33,991 nucleotides of DNA from Glycomyces albidus. Lineage in GTDB: Bacteria; Actinomycetota; Actinomycetes; Mycobacteriales; Micromonosporaceae. Of the stretch, positions 22,058 through 30,228 are shown piece after piece (the first letter of the stretch is position 1; every line of letters starts with the position of its first letter). The position numbers and the translations under genes were made by a program. The notes under the pieces are model-generated. The model did no database searches, was not told the DNA's origin, and worked only from the letters and a program-made list of their open reading frames with translations. The stretch covers positions 1 through 33,991 of the forward strand of contig NZ_WIAO01000046.1 of the NCBI RefSeq assembly GCF_009451885.1, read 5' to 3'.

Positions 22058-23986
22058 TCAGTCCCTTCTCGCAGGCCGGTAGACCTCTCCACCACCGGAG
22101 CCGCCTCCGGTGGAAGTGCCGGGCCCGCTCGTTGAGCCCGCGGACCTGTCCGCGGTGGTCTGCTGCTCGGGCAGAGTGTCGCCCGAGCTGCTCCGAGGTG
22201 CACGGATCGTGTCGGAGCTCTCCTCGGGACGGGAGTTCTCCCGGCGCAGACGAGCACGCTCTTGCTCGCGTTCACGTTCGGCGCTCTGATCATCGCCGCC
22301 GCGCCGCCCCAGGAACGAGTCCGCAGGACCGCTGCCCCCGACCAGTCCCGCGATCCGTCTGCCTGGGCGCAGCAGCAGCCAGGCGGCGACGCCTAGGAGC
22401 CCGATCATGACCACCTGCAGCCATACCGGCATCGCCGTTTGGAGGATGCGGCTCGACGCCCATATGTAGATGACCGCGGCGAGCGAGAAGATCGCGACGT
22501 TGATGATGGCGCCGAGGACGGTGTTGACCAGGCGTTTGAACGGCCCGCCCGCGGGCCGCAGGAGGGCGATGGTGCCGATGATGGGCAGCGCCACGATCGC
22601 GAACCGCACGATCATGAAGCCCAGGATGATCAGGATCGACGCGGTGAGGTCGAACAGCGAGAAGAAGATCGCGGTCAGCAGGGCGAGCAGGCCGGTGCCG
22701 GTGCGCTCCCAGGCGCGCTGGCCGCTGAGGTTCGCGTACGCCTCGGGGTCCTCGGTCTGGATCTGGCCGACGAGATTCCGCCAGAGCTCCTGCTTCTCCT
22801 CGATCAGGTCGTTTCGATAGGTCGCCGAATCCTCGGCTTCCGCGTTCTCTCTCCAGGAAAGCGCCTGCGCAGCGAAGAGCGCCGGCCCGTACTTGTAGGC
22901 GGTGTTGGACTCGGTCACGACCGGGTTGCCTTCGGCGTCCTCGACGACCTCTCCGTTGCGCTCCTGGAACGTCACCTCTTCGCTCTGGCCGAGCATCGTC
23001 CGCAGCCAGTTCTGGTAGAGGACCTGGCCCGAGACGGTGTCCGAGGCGGTCACGGCCGCGCTGCGGGTGTCGATGCAGAAGTCCTCGCCGTTGAGCTCCT
23101 TAAGCTCGTCGTACCGGTCCTGGTCGATGTTGGCTTCGCGGATGCAGCCTTCGGCGGCGTCGTCGGCGATGAGGACGACGCTGAGGTCCATTCCGATGGT
23201 CAGGGCCTGGTCGGTGTACTCGGCGGCCCTCACCGGCCAGCGCACGACGGCCGTGACGAGCACCAGGATGAGCACCGCCCAGGCGACGGTGGTCACCGCG
23301 TTGTTCATGTCCGCTTGGCGCGAGCGCCAGAGCAGGTACAGGCCGATGAGGCCGACCGTGACCGCGCCGAAGACGGTGAAGATCTGGCGGTAGAGGACCT
23401 CGGTGCCCTGCTCCATGAAGCTGTTCGACCAGCCCCACATGGTGTCGGGCTCCCACGCGGCCTGCCGCATCGAGTTCGCGGCGCCGACGGTGGCGATGGA
23501 GAGGTTGAACTCCATGTTGGCCAGGGCGTTCGCGGTGTCGGCGCCGTTCGGGATCGCGACCGCGTCGACGCATTGGCCGCCGACGCTCATCTGCTGGGAG
23601 CCGTACATCGGGAGCTGGTACCCGGCATAGCCGTACCGGCTGTACGTGCCGATGCCCTCGCTCTTGTCGAGTTCGCTCGGTTCGGCGAACCAGCCGGCCA
23701 TGCCCGAATCGGGCGAGGCGGGTTGGGGTGCCGCCTCGCATTGGAGTTCCTGGGCTTGCGGCAGTTCGTCGACGCATTGGGACCAGTACGTGTGCCACTC
23801 GTAGTCCGTGCATCCCTCCGCGTCGTCTTGCGCCCCGGCCGTTCCCGGCGTCAGGATCAGCGCGCCCAGGGCCGCCGTCAGGGCGAGGAGGATCCGGCCG
23901 GCCCGGCCCCCTAGGCGTGCGAGGCGGCCCGTTTGGTCGGCGGGTCGTGCGGGCGGGGCGAGGTCGTGGGCGGAGGGGTCGGTCAC
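22058..23986 (-). CDS. TrbL/VirB6-like polytopic membrane protein
   Basis: 642 residues from GTG 23986, with GGAGG four bases upstream; the start overlaps the VirB4-like stop (GTGA). An N-terminal hydrophobic segment (RILLALTAALGALILTPGTAGAQ) looks like a signal or first helix. Further helices include IFTVFGAVTVGLIGLYLLW, TTVAWAVLILVLVTAVVRW, LLALLTAIFFSLFDLTASILIILGFMIV, FAIVALPIIGTIALL and LVNTVLGAIINVAIFSLAAVIYIWASS. The core block with LFDLTASILIILGFMIVRFAIVALPIIG is typical of TrbL/VirB6 in actinobacterial type IV-like systems. A large extracytoplasmic loop carries several cysteines. The C-terminal 100 residues are cytoplasmic, charged and disordered. It probably forms part of the inner-membrane channel. 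Confidence 0.88.
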   Translation of the reverse strand: MTDPSAHDLAPPARPADQTGRLARLGGRAGRILLALTAALGALILTPGTAGAQDDAEGCTDYEWHTYWSQCVDELPQAQELQCEAAPQPASPDSGMAGWFAEPSELDKSEGIGTYSRYGYAGYQLPMYGSQQMSVGGQCVDAVAIPNGADTANALANMEFNLSIATVGAANSMRQAAWEPDTMWGWSNSFMEQGTEVLYRQIFTVFGAVTVGLIGLYLLWRSRQADMNNAVTTVAWAVLILVLVTAVVRWPVRAAEYTDQALTIGMDLSVVLIADDAAEGCIREANIDQDRYDELKELNGEDFCIDTRSAAVTASDTVSGQVLYQNWLRTMLGQSEEVTFQERNGEVVEDAEGNPVVTESNTAYKYGPALFAAQALSWRENAEAEDSATYRNDLIEEKQELWRNLVGQIQTEDPEAYANLSGQRAWERTGTGLLALLTAIFFSLFDLTASILIILGFMIVRFAIVALPIIGTIALLRPAGGPFKRLVNTVLGAIINVAIFSLAAVIYIWASSRILQTAMPVWLQVVMIGLLGVAAWLLLRPGRRIAGLVGGSGPADSFLGRRGGDDQSAEREREQERARLRRENSRPEESSDTIRAPRSSSGDTLPEQQTTADRSAGSTSGPGTSTGGGSGGGEVYRPARRD

Positions 23987-26900
23987 TGTTCCTCCCCGGG
24001 GGTGGTGTTGAGGTGGTCGAGGAGGCCGCGGACCCAGGTGAAGTCGGCGCGGATGCGTTGGACGCGGCCGTCGACGTCGCGCATGACGAACTCGCGGTAC
24101 GGGAGCTTGCGGGTCTCGGAGGCGTCCACTTCGGAGAGGGAGGCGAGGACGGACTCGTAGCCGACGCCGGTGGGCACGCGCAGGAGCTTGAGGGCCTCTT
24201 CGGCGATCTGGGCGTCCTCCGCGATGCGGCCGACGAAGACCGTGGAGACGAGGTTCTGGACGTCGAGGCCGAGGATGTCCTTCGGGTTCTGGCTGGCGAC
24301 CAGGGCCGCGAGGTTCCATTTGCGGGAGTCGCGGGCGAGGCGCACCAGGAAGGAGCGGCCGGACTTCCAGCCCTCCATGAAGTGGGCCTCGTCGAGGCCG
24401 ACGAGTTTGCGGCGGTGCATGTCGCCGCCGTAGGCGCGGCGGACGGCGAGGCGGTGCGCGGTGTGGAGCATCGGGAGCGCGAGGGCCTCTTCCGCGGACC
24501 AGTACTCGCGTTCGATGCCGAGGTCGGGCAGGCGCAGACCCGACATGGTGATGACGGTGAGTGCCGTGTCGTCTTCGAGGACGCCCTTGTCGGGGTTGCC
24601 GAAGAACAGCTTCGCGAGCGGCATCTCGGCGGTGTCGAGGAGGAGCGCGGCGAGCTCGGCGCCGTCGCCGGTGACGTGGTCCTCGGCGTCCTGGAGGGAT
24701 TCGACGAGGTCCTCGAGCGCGGAGTCCTCCTCGGCCGGTACGTGGCGGGCGGCGTGGCGCAGGAGGCGGGCCGTGCTCGCCTCGCGCTGGACCTGCGGAG
24801 GCAGGAGCATCGCGCAGATGTCCTGGACGAGCATGCGCCGCTCGGAGCGGGCGTTCGAGACGGCGATGTCGTACTCGCGCTGCCCCTCGGGGCTGTCCTC
24901 GTAGTGCTCGCGGCGCGGCGACGGGATGAGCGCGTACGGCGCGAGCGTCCCGTACTCGGAGCCGGTCAGGTTGAGCACCCGCGAGAACGGTTTGAGCTCG
25001 GGCATCTCGCACAGCTTCGCGAGCGGGCCCGAGGGGTCGAGGAGGGTCACCTGGACGCCGCGGCGGGCGGCGAGGTAGCCGATGGCGCCCATGAGGGTCG
25101 ACTTGCCGCCGCCCGGTTCGGCGACGAAGACCGACAGGCCGGACTTCTCGCGGACCTCGGTGGCGAAGTGCAGGTCGAGGAAGACCGGGCTGCGCGAGGT
25201 GCCGGCGGTGCGGCCGATGAGGTCGCCGCGGCGGTCGCCGACGACCGAGGCCGCCTGCGGCATCGCCGCGGACATGAGCTTGACGGGCATGCGCCGGACG
25301 TACCCGGTCTGGGCGACCGGTTCGCCGGGGATGAACTCGCGGGCGAGCCAGTCCTGGTTCTTCGGGTGCTGGAGGCTGATGCGCATGTCCCGCTGGTACA
25401 TCTGCATGAGGGTGCGAGCGCGCTCCAGGCACTCCTCCTTGGTCTCGGCGGTGACGGCGAGGCGGTGCCAGCCGTGGGCGCGGGCGGCGTCGATCGGCAG
25501 GCCGGTGGTCATCTCGTCGCCGACGCCGAGGGCGCGCTCGGCGAGGCGCTGGAGCTCGGGCGGGGCGTCCATCGCGTGCTCGTCGTAGTCGCGCTGCTGG
25601 GAGCGGATGAGCCGCAGCCGGTGGTCGAGGTCGCGGAACGCCTCGCCGGGTCCGAGGATGTCGATGCGGCTCGACAGCTCGACCGGCCACGGGCAGCGCT
25701 CGTGGAAGTGCAGCCACGGCTCGTGCCGCTGGGGGATCTCGAGCTCCTCCATGCGGCCGACGGTGAGGACGGCGGTGTGCTTCTCCTCGCCGGTGAGGCG
25801 GTTGACGAGTTTGACGGTGGAGCCGTACGGGCTGCGGTACCGCTCGATCGACTCGGTGAGGGCGAGGACGTCGCCGGGCTCCCAGTCGCTGTTGGAGCCC
25901 GAGAGCAGGCGCGGCGGCTCCATGCCGAGGGCCACGGACCGGTAGACGAGCCATTCGAGCTCGGCGGTGGTGGCGCGGCGGGCGCGGACGCCGAAGGAGC
26001 CGAGGACCTCGTCGAACTGGAGGCTGCGCTTCTCGATCTTCTCGCGTTCGGAGAGCTTGGTGCCGCGGCCGAACATGCGGCCGATCTTCTCGCCGAGCTG
26101 GTCGAACGCACCGCGGCGGGAGAAGGTGATGCCGAGGAACGTCTCGCCTTCGGCGTGGGAGAGCTGCTGGAGGTGGCGCTGGGCGGCCACGAGGTGGTCG
26201 GCCCAGCTGGTGCCGCCGGGGACGGTGCGCAGCGGGCGGGCGGTGTGGCGGTCGACGGTGCGGGCCCACTGGTCGGCCGGGAACGGCCGGGTGGTGCGGC
26301 GCAGGTGGACGCGCATGCCCGCGAGGCCGGCGTACTGCTCGGCGATGGCGGTGATGAGCGCTTCGCGCTCGAGGTCGGGCCGGAAGGACCAGCGCACGCC
26401 GGGCAGCTTGTACCAGGCGGTGACCGAGGCGGGCGTGAACGTGACGTGACCGGCGATTTCGGTGAGGCTCAGCTCCCGGAGCGGCTGCCGCTCCTTCTGG
26501 GCGCCGATCGGTTTGACGCGGACCGGTTTGTCGTCGGCCGTGTCCGGCACCGCCGCGGCGCGGGACTGGCGGACCGGGACGAGGTCCTGTCCGGGCACCC
26601 GTTGTGTACTGGTTTGCGCTGCCTGACGGCGACCTGTGGAAACAGTCCCGCGGGCCTGGTCAGCGGCCTGTGGATAACTTGGCCCCTGCTGTGGATAACT
26701 TCCGTTGCGCTGTGGATAACCCTGTGGATTCCCGCTGGTCGGAGGCGGTGTGTAACGCTGTGGATACCCCTGTGGATAACTCGGCTGATTCTGTGGATAA
26801 CCCTGGGGATAGCCCTGTGGACGAGCGGTGGAGGGCGGCGTCATCGACGCAGGTGGCGACGCGTGTCGCATCGACTCCACTGGGGACGGCCGGGTGGGCT

Positions 26901-27186
26901 CCTGGGGCCGCGGCTCGCTCTGGGGCGCCCTCGCGGGCGGCGGCTGGCTCGGCGCTTGGGCCGGCTCGGTGCGGGCGGGCGCCTTCGCGGCCTCCGCCCG
27001 GCTGGACTCTCTGGCGGACTCCGTCCGGCCGGGCCCTCTTGCGGGCTCCGCCCTGAAGACCGCGTCCGCGAGGGCGGTCGCGTCGTCGCCGAGGTCGCCG
27101 GTCGGCCGCTCCCGGTCCCGCACGGGGGCGGGGGGCCGGGGGGCGGAGAACTTGGCGACGGGCTGACGGCGGTCCTCGCCGCTCAT
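23983..27186 (-). CDS. VirB4-like secretion ATPase with long disordered N-terminus
   Basis: 1067 residues from ATG 27186, GAGGAG upstream, overlapping the preceding stop (ATGA). The first 220 residues or so are low-complexity, with Ala/Pro/Arg then repeats of YPQG/SYPQ. Beyond that the VirB4 N-domain (RELSLTEIAGHVTFTPASVTAWYKLPGVRWSF...) leads into the RecA-like motor. Walker A is EPGGGKST with Lys695, Walker B is VGLDEAH with Asp932/Glu933, and LVASQNPKDILG is the arginine/Q-motif region. This cytoplasmic hexameric ATPase would energise pilus assembly or substrate export. The DNA encoding the YPQ repeats holds a cluster of DnaA-box words and uses TAT and CCA codons, which are rare elsewhere here. 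Confidence 0.93.
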   Translation of the reverse strand: MSGEDRRQPVAKFSAPRPPAPVRDRERPTGDLGDDATALADAVFRAEPARGPGRTESARESSRAEAAKAPARTEPAQAPSQPPPARAPQSEPRPQEPTRPSPVESMRHASPPASMTPPSTARPQGYPQGYPQNQPSYPQGYPQRYTPPPTSGNPQGYPQRNGSYPQQGPSYPQAADQARGTVSTGRRQAAQTSTQRVPGQDLVPVRQSRAAAVPDTADDKPVRVKPIGAQKERQPLRELSLTEIAGHVTFTPASVTAWYKLPGVRWSFRPDLEREALITAIAEQYAGLAGMRVHLRRTTRPFPADQWARTVDRHTARPLRTVPGGTSWADHLVAAQRHLQQLSHAEGETFLGITFSRRGAFDQLGEKIGRMFGRGTKLSEREKIEKRSLQFDEVLGSFGVRARRATTAELEWLVYRSVALGMEPPRLLSGSNSDWEPGDVLALTESIERYRSPYGSTVKLVNRLTGEEKHTAVLTVGRMEELEIPQRHEPWLHFHERCPWPVELSSRIDILGPGEAFRDLDHRLRLIRSQQRDYDEHAMDAPPELQRLAERALGVGDEMTTGLPIDAARAHGWHRLAVTAETKEECLERARTLMQMYQRDMRISLQHPKNQDWLAREFIPGEPVAQTGYVRRMPVKLMSAAMPQAASVVGDRRGDLIGRTAGTSRSPVFLDLHFATEVREKSGLSVFVAEPGGGKSTLMGAIGYLAARRGVQVTLLDPSGPLAKLCEMPELKPFSRVLNLTGSEYGTLAPYALIPSPRREHYEDSPEGQREYDIAVSNARSERRMLVQDICAMLLPPQVQREASTARLLRHAARHVPAEEDSALEDLVESLQDAEDHVTGDGAELAALLLDTAEMPLAKLFFGNPDKGVLEDDTALTVITMSGLRLPDLGIEREYWSAEEALALPMLHTAHRLAVRRAYGGDMHRRKLVGLDEAHFMEGWKSGRSFLVRLARDSRKWNLAALVASQNPKDILGLDVQNLVSTVFVGRIAEDAQIAEEALKLLRVPTGVGYESVLASLSEVDASETRKLPYREFVMRDVDGRVQRIRADFTWVRGLLDHLNTTPGEEQ
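26669..26800 (-). repeat. Cluster of DnaA-box-like repeats (TTATCCACA)
   Basis: Five exact copies of TTATCCACA (minus strand; TGTGGATAA on plus) lie at 26669-26677, 26690-26698, 26711-26719, 26771-26779 and 26792-26800. One-mismatch copies lie at 26723-26731 and 26759-26767, and weaker copies at 26635, 26804 and 26816. All point the same way, spaced 12, 21 or 36 bases apart. They fall in codons for Tyr-Pro-Gln repeats of the VirB4-like protein, so protein repeat expansion and DNA-level function are both possible explanations. Confidence 0.85.
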
Positions 27187-27572
27187 AGGCGCTCCTCAGT
27201 TCGGACGGGGTCCACGAGTGTGGGCCGCAGGCGGATCGAACGGGTCGTGAACGCCGGGATCCGGACCTCGTGGCCGTTGCCGCGCGTGTGCTTCCAGTCG
27301 GTGAGCAGCGTGCGGATGACCGTGGTCGCGGGCCGGTCGGCGTCGACGTAGCGGAAGATCAGCGAGGTCGCGACGAGGGCGATGGAGATCTCGATCGAGG
27401 GGAAGAGCTCGACGTCGCCGGTGAAGGCCCAGCGAATGAACATGAACAGGGCCAGCAGCGCGGCGAACGCGCCGTACTGGCCGTAGGGCAGGTGGACCGG
27501 GAGCGTGTAGCCGGGAGGGCCGAGGTACAGCAGGCGGGCACGGTAGATGTCGTCGTCGGTGCGCAAGCGCAT
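27183..27572 (-). CDS. PrgI/VirB3-like small membrane protein
   Basis: 129 residues from ATG 27572 with GGAGG upstream. It begins MRLRTDDDIYRARLLYLGPPGYTLPVHLPYGQYG, an opening I associate with actinobacterial proteins encoded directly before VirB4-type ATPases. Two closely spaced membrane helices follow (about 35-53 and 60-76), then a cytoplasmic basic tail (TTVIRTLLTDWKHTRG...). Size, topology and position immediately upstream of the VirB4-like gene match PrgI/VirB3 proteins, which form part of the inner-membrane platform. Its stop overlaps the next start by four bases, indicating tight translational coupling. Confidence 0.85.
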   Translation of the reverse strand: MRLRTDDDIYRARLLYLGPPGYTLPVHLPYGQYGAFAALLALFMFIRWAFTGDVELFPSIEISIALVATSLIFRYVDADRPATTVIRTLLTDWKHTRGNGHEVRIPAFTTRSIRLRPTLVDPVRTEERL

Positions 27573-27619
27573 GGGCGTCCTCCGTCCGGCCTTGCCTCAA
27601 GGGGCGATGTGGGGGCTTG

Positions 27620-27901
27620 CTAGTCCTCTTGACTGAACAGCACGTCGACCAGGCCGCCGCCGACGGCCACCAGGACGACGGCCCCGGCGATGAAGGCGAT
27701 GCCGATGATCGCGATGGTCGACGAGGTGAGGACGCGGCTGACCTCGCCCTTGTTGGCGCGGGCGATGAAGATGAGGCCGAGGATGGCCAGCAGGATCGGC
27801 GCGATCCTCGACAGGAAGAAGGAGATGATCCCCTGCGTGTTGATCTCGGCGCCGGCCTGGGCGTGCGCGGCCACCGTCCAGAGTGTCTCTCTCACTGTCA
27901 T
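27620..27901 (-). CDS. Small two-helix membrane protein, VirB2/pilin-like position
   Basis: 93 residues from ATG 27901 (GGAAGG upstream), preferred over ATG 27910, whose ribosome site would be too close. After a short amphipathic N-terminus (RETLWTVAAHAQAGAEINTQG) come two membrane helices (about 26-45 and 60-85) joined by a short basic loop (ARANKGEVSRVL). The two-helix hairpin with a charged cytoplasmic loop and the place as first gene before PrgI- and VirB4-like genes fit a VirB2/TrbC-type pilin or a channel subunit. It has no recognisable signal-peptidase site, so a pilin role is inferred from context. Confidence 0.75.
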   Translation of the reverse strand: MTVRETLWTVAAHAQAGAEINTQGIISFFLSRIAPILLAILGLIFIARANKGEVSRVLTSSTIAIIGIAFIAGAVVLVAVGGGLVDVLFSQED

Positions 27902-28282
27902 CAGTCCCATCCTTCCGTCACACGAGCCACTACTACCTCACGTAACGCAATTTTCACTCATGATTCTTGTCTCCCAACCCATTGCGGGGTCTGCCCTCAT
28001 CATATGCCGGGCCCCTGACGGAACGCACCTTCGTCGGCTCGAAGAGCGACCGCGGGGACGGCCCCGCTCCGAGTCCACCAGAACTGAAACAGATACGCCG
28101 CGAACTATCAATCCGATGGCCGCGATCACTGCCTGTCGGCAATCCGACACTAAACTGGGGGAGCCGGGTGTCCTACGATCAAGCCGCACAATAGAGCCCG
28201 ACGGCCCAGGGCCGCCCGGCCCACGACGCACCAGCCCGAACCGCCGGCCACCAGGCCGACCACCGACCTCGCGGAGACCACC
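27902..28282. other. Divergent intergenic region between the two secretion-like operons
   Basis: 381 bases without a supported gene, noticeably less GC-rich between about 27930 and 28190 than the flanks, as expected for back-to-back promoters. TATGAT occurs on the minus strand (28001-28006 region) and TACGAT on the plus strand near 28170, but neither has a good -35. The dyad TGTCGG-CAAT-CCGACA lies at 28135-28150. GGAG precedes ATG 28283. Confidence 0.5.
28135..28150. promoter_or_regulatory. Dyad in the shared promoter region
   Basis: TGTCGG-CAAT-CCGACA is a perfect 6-bp inverted repeat with a four-base spacer, between the start points of the VirB-like operon and the WXG operon. It may be an operator or a small RNA hairpin. 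Confidence 0.35.
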
Positions 28283-29077
28283 ATGGACTACATCGACGAC
28301 ATCGCCGGCCGGCTCACCGCCGCGGCCGTCGCCTTCGCCGTCGCCGGTCTGGCCGTCGCCGCCCTCTCCGCCGCCGCCCTCGGCGGCGTCCGCGCCTCCG
28401 AGAAGTGGCCCTCCGCACCCGTCCCGCGACTCGGCCGCCCCGCCGTCATGGCCGGCGCCCTCGCCGGCCTCGTCGTCTTCGCCCTCGCCGCCGGACTGTT
28501 CTCCCTGGCGCGCTTCGGCACCGATTTGAACGCGAACGTCCGGGTACTCATGGCCGTGGGCGTGGACCTCCTCGCCCTCGCCGCCGGACTGTGGCTCGTC
28601 AGCTACGTCGCGGGGAAGGTCGAGATGCGCACGCTCATCGCCGTCCCCGACCACCAGCACGCGACCCCGCCGCCGATCCCGGTCTCCGGCGACCCGACCC
28701 GCTACCAGATCCCCGACTACACGGAGACGCCCGTGGAACCCGACCCGCAGGACCAGCCGCACCACTACCCGCCCGAACCGCGCCACCCGCAGGCCCCCTA
28801 CGCGCCCGACACCTCCGCGACCGGCAGCCTCCCCGCCGCCGCCCCCCGCCCGAACGTCCCCACCATCCCCACCGACACCCGGCCCGGCTGGGTATTCCAG
28901 GACAAGGGCACCGGCGCGTTCTACGCCGCCGTCGCCCAGAGCCGCGGCGGCATCAGCCTCCTCGCCCTCGACGACTTCACCGTCGCCCGCACCGCCTCGC
29001 TCGTCGGCCCGCTCGAACTCGTCGGCTCCGTCGAAGCCACCGTGTGGCCCCTCGAGAACGGCGCCAACGCCGAATAG
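28283..29077 (+). CDS. Three-helix membrane protein with Pro-rich linker and C-terminal soluble domain
   Basis: 264 residues from ATG 28283, GGAG seven bases upstream. Three membrane helices lie at about 11-35, 51-75 and 86-110, followed by a Pro-rich cytoplasmic or exported stretch (about 125-195). A domain of about 65 residues follows, beginning RPGWVFQDKGTGAFYAAVAQSRGG and ending GSVEATVWPLE, a beta-rich pattern I cannot assign. It is the first gene of the plus-strand operon, divergent from the VirB-like operon, so it may be an envelope component of the same system. Function is not recognised. Confidence 0.8.
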   Translation: MDYIDDIAGRLTAAAVAFAVAGLAVAALSAAALGGVRASEKWPSAPVPRLGRPAVMAGALAGLVVFALAAGLFSLARFGTDLNANVRVLMAVGVDLLALAAGLWLVSYVAGKVEMRTLIAVPDHQHATPPPIPVSGDPTRYQIPDYTETPVEPDPQDQPHHYPPEPRHPQAPYAPDTSATGSLPAAAPRPNVPTIPTDTRPGWVFQDKGTGAFYAAVAQSRGGISLLALDDFTVARTASLVGPLELVGSVEATVWPLENGANAE

Positions 29078-29140
29078 CGGCCCATACGGCGCCCGCCGCG
29101 GCGCGCCATCACGGGGTACCCACGCCCAGTGACCGTTCGC

Positions 29141-29146
29141 TACCCT
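29141..29146 (+). promoter_or_regulatory. Weak candidate -10 element (TACCCT)
   Basis: GTTCGC-TACCCT stands 33 bases before GTG 29179. A similar GTTGC-TACCGT stands at 32587-32592, 43 bases before ATG 32635. The resemblance suggests a shared promoter type for internal starts, but both -35 regions are poor. Confidence 0.25.
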
Positions 29147-29178
29147 CGGTGCAACCGTCTACGAAGCGAGCCGCCACC

Positions 29179-29916
29179 GTGACCGACGCCGCGCACACCT
29201 TCACCGACCTCGACGAATACGTGACCCTCCGCGTCGACGAAGGCGCCATCACCGTCGAAGTCTCCGTGCCCGGATTCCGCCAGCCCCCCGCCGTCCTCGC
29301 CGCGCTCCTCACCGAACTCGCCGCCCGCCTCCCCGACCCCGACGCCGCCGCCCGCGACCACCTCGCCGCCAGCGCCGAAGCCATCGGCCGACTCCGCCAG
29401 GCCGCCGCCGAAGGCGGCTACGAGGCGTTCGCCGCCATGATGCGCGGCCGCCTCGGCATCGACGCGGCCCCGGACACCCTCAGCCGCGACCCCGAGTTCG
29501 ACCGCGCCATCGCCAACCGGCTCGACGGCGTCCTCGACGCCATGCGCTCCGCCCAGGCCCCGCGCCCCCGCCCGCCCGCCGAGGTCCTCACCGTCGAGGT
29601 GCGCAGCGCCGAAGGCGACCTCGTCGTCGCCTCCAGCACCGAGCAGGTCGTGGCTAGAGTCGAGATCGGGGCCGACGCCCGCCGGCGCGGCCCCGACGGA
29701 CTCGGACGCGCGCTCACCGCCCTCATCGCCGAGGCGCGCGAGGAGCTGCGGCGCACCGCCGAGGCCCGGGCCCGGGAGGAGATGCCCGACAGCCACGTCA
29801 AGGCCGTCGACACCGCCCCCGAGATCGCGGAGAAGGCCGGCAGGGCCGCGACCATGATGACCGACCGGATCATGCAGATGCATGAGTCCCTGAACAGAAA
29901 GGCGGGCGGCCGATGA
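29179..29916 (+). CDS. YbaB/EbfC-like protein of a WXG-type locus
   Basis: 245 residues from GTG 29179. The second half has the YbaB/EbfC pattern: a strand pair VLTVEVRSAEGDLVVASSTEQVVARVEIG followed by RGPDGLGRALTALIAEAREELRRTAEARAREEM. The first half (VTLRVDEGAITVEVSVPGF...LAALLTELAARL) looks like a related beta-alpha unit, so the protein may be a tandem. YbaB proteins bind DNA in other bacteria. In actinomycetes divergent versions regularly sit beside ESAT-6/WXG genes, where their role is unknown. Its stop overlaps the next start (ATGA), which shows coupling to the small helical protein. Confidence 0.78.
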   Translation: MTDAAHTFTDLDEYVTLRVDEGAITVEVSVPGFRQPPAVLAALLTELAARLPDPDAAARDHLAASAEAIGRLRQAAAEGGYEAFAAMMRGRLGIDAAPDTLSRDPEFDRAIANRLDGVLDAMRSAQAPRPRPPAEVLTVEVRSAEGDLVVASSTEQVVARVEIGADARRRGPDGLGRALTALIAEAREELRRTAEARAREEMPDSHVKAVDTAPEIAEKAGRAATMMTDRIMQMHESLNRKAGGR

Positions 29917-30212
29917 CACGCGTCGTCGACGTCGACTTCCTCAAAGGACTCGGCCCGAGCATCACCGAGAAGGTGATCCCCATCCTGGAGTCCACCAACG
30001 AGGTCCTCCCCGAGCTCTCCAAGATCGACCGGAGCCTCTACACGACCGTCACCCTCCCGATGGCCGCCGCCTACTCGATGGCGACCGCCACGGTCACCGA
30101 GTCGATGGCCGGCGCCGCCGAGTGCTTCCGCGGCATGAACGAGGCCCTCGCCTCGTGCGCCAAGGACGCCGAGGAGTCCGACCAGGCCGTCGCCAGGCTC
30201 TTCAAGAACTGA
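29913..30212 (+). CDS. Small helical protein, EspC/ESAT-6-like secretion-substrate candidate
   Basis: 99 residues from ATG 29913, overlapping the YbaB-like stop. It is entirely helical, with a break near residues 48-52 (TLPMAAAYS), giving a helix-turn-helix hairpin of the size of WXG100/EspC proteins, but without a Trp-x-Gly. It contains a single Cys pair region (AECFRGMNEALASCAKD). It ends ARLFKN, with no YxxxD/E secretion tail. Position between the YbaB-like and WXG-membrane genes is the main support for a type VII-style substrate or its partner chaperone. Confidence 0.7.
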   Translation: MTRVVDVDFLKGLGPSITEKVIPILESTNEVLPELSKIDRSLYTTVTLPMAAAYSMATATVTESMAGAAECFRGMNEALASCAKDAEESDQAVARLFKN

Positions 30213-30228
30213 GACGGGGGAACGGGGC

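Noticed and set aside
23728..27351. 1207-codon plus-strand frame opposite the VirB4-like gene
   Set aside because: Low-complexity antisense shadow; the minus-strand frame has Walker motifs, a ribosome site and operon overlaps.
20361..28282. Complete conjugative element
   Set aside because: No relaxase, coupling protein, integrase, att repeats or excisionase is visible in the window.
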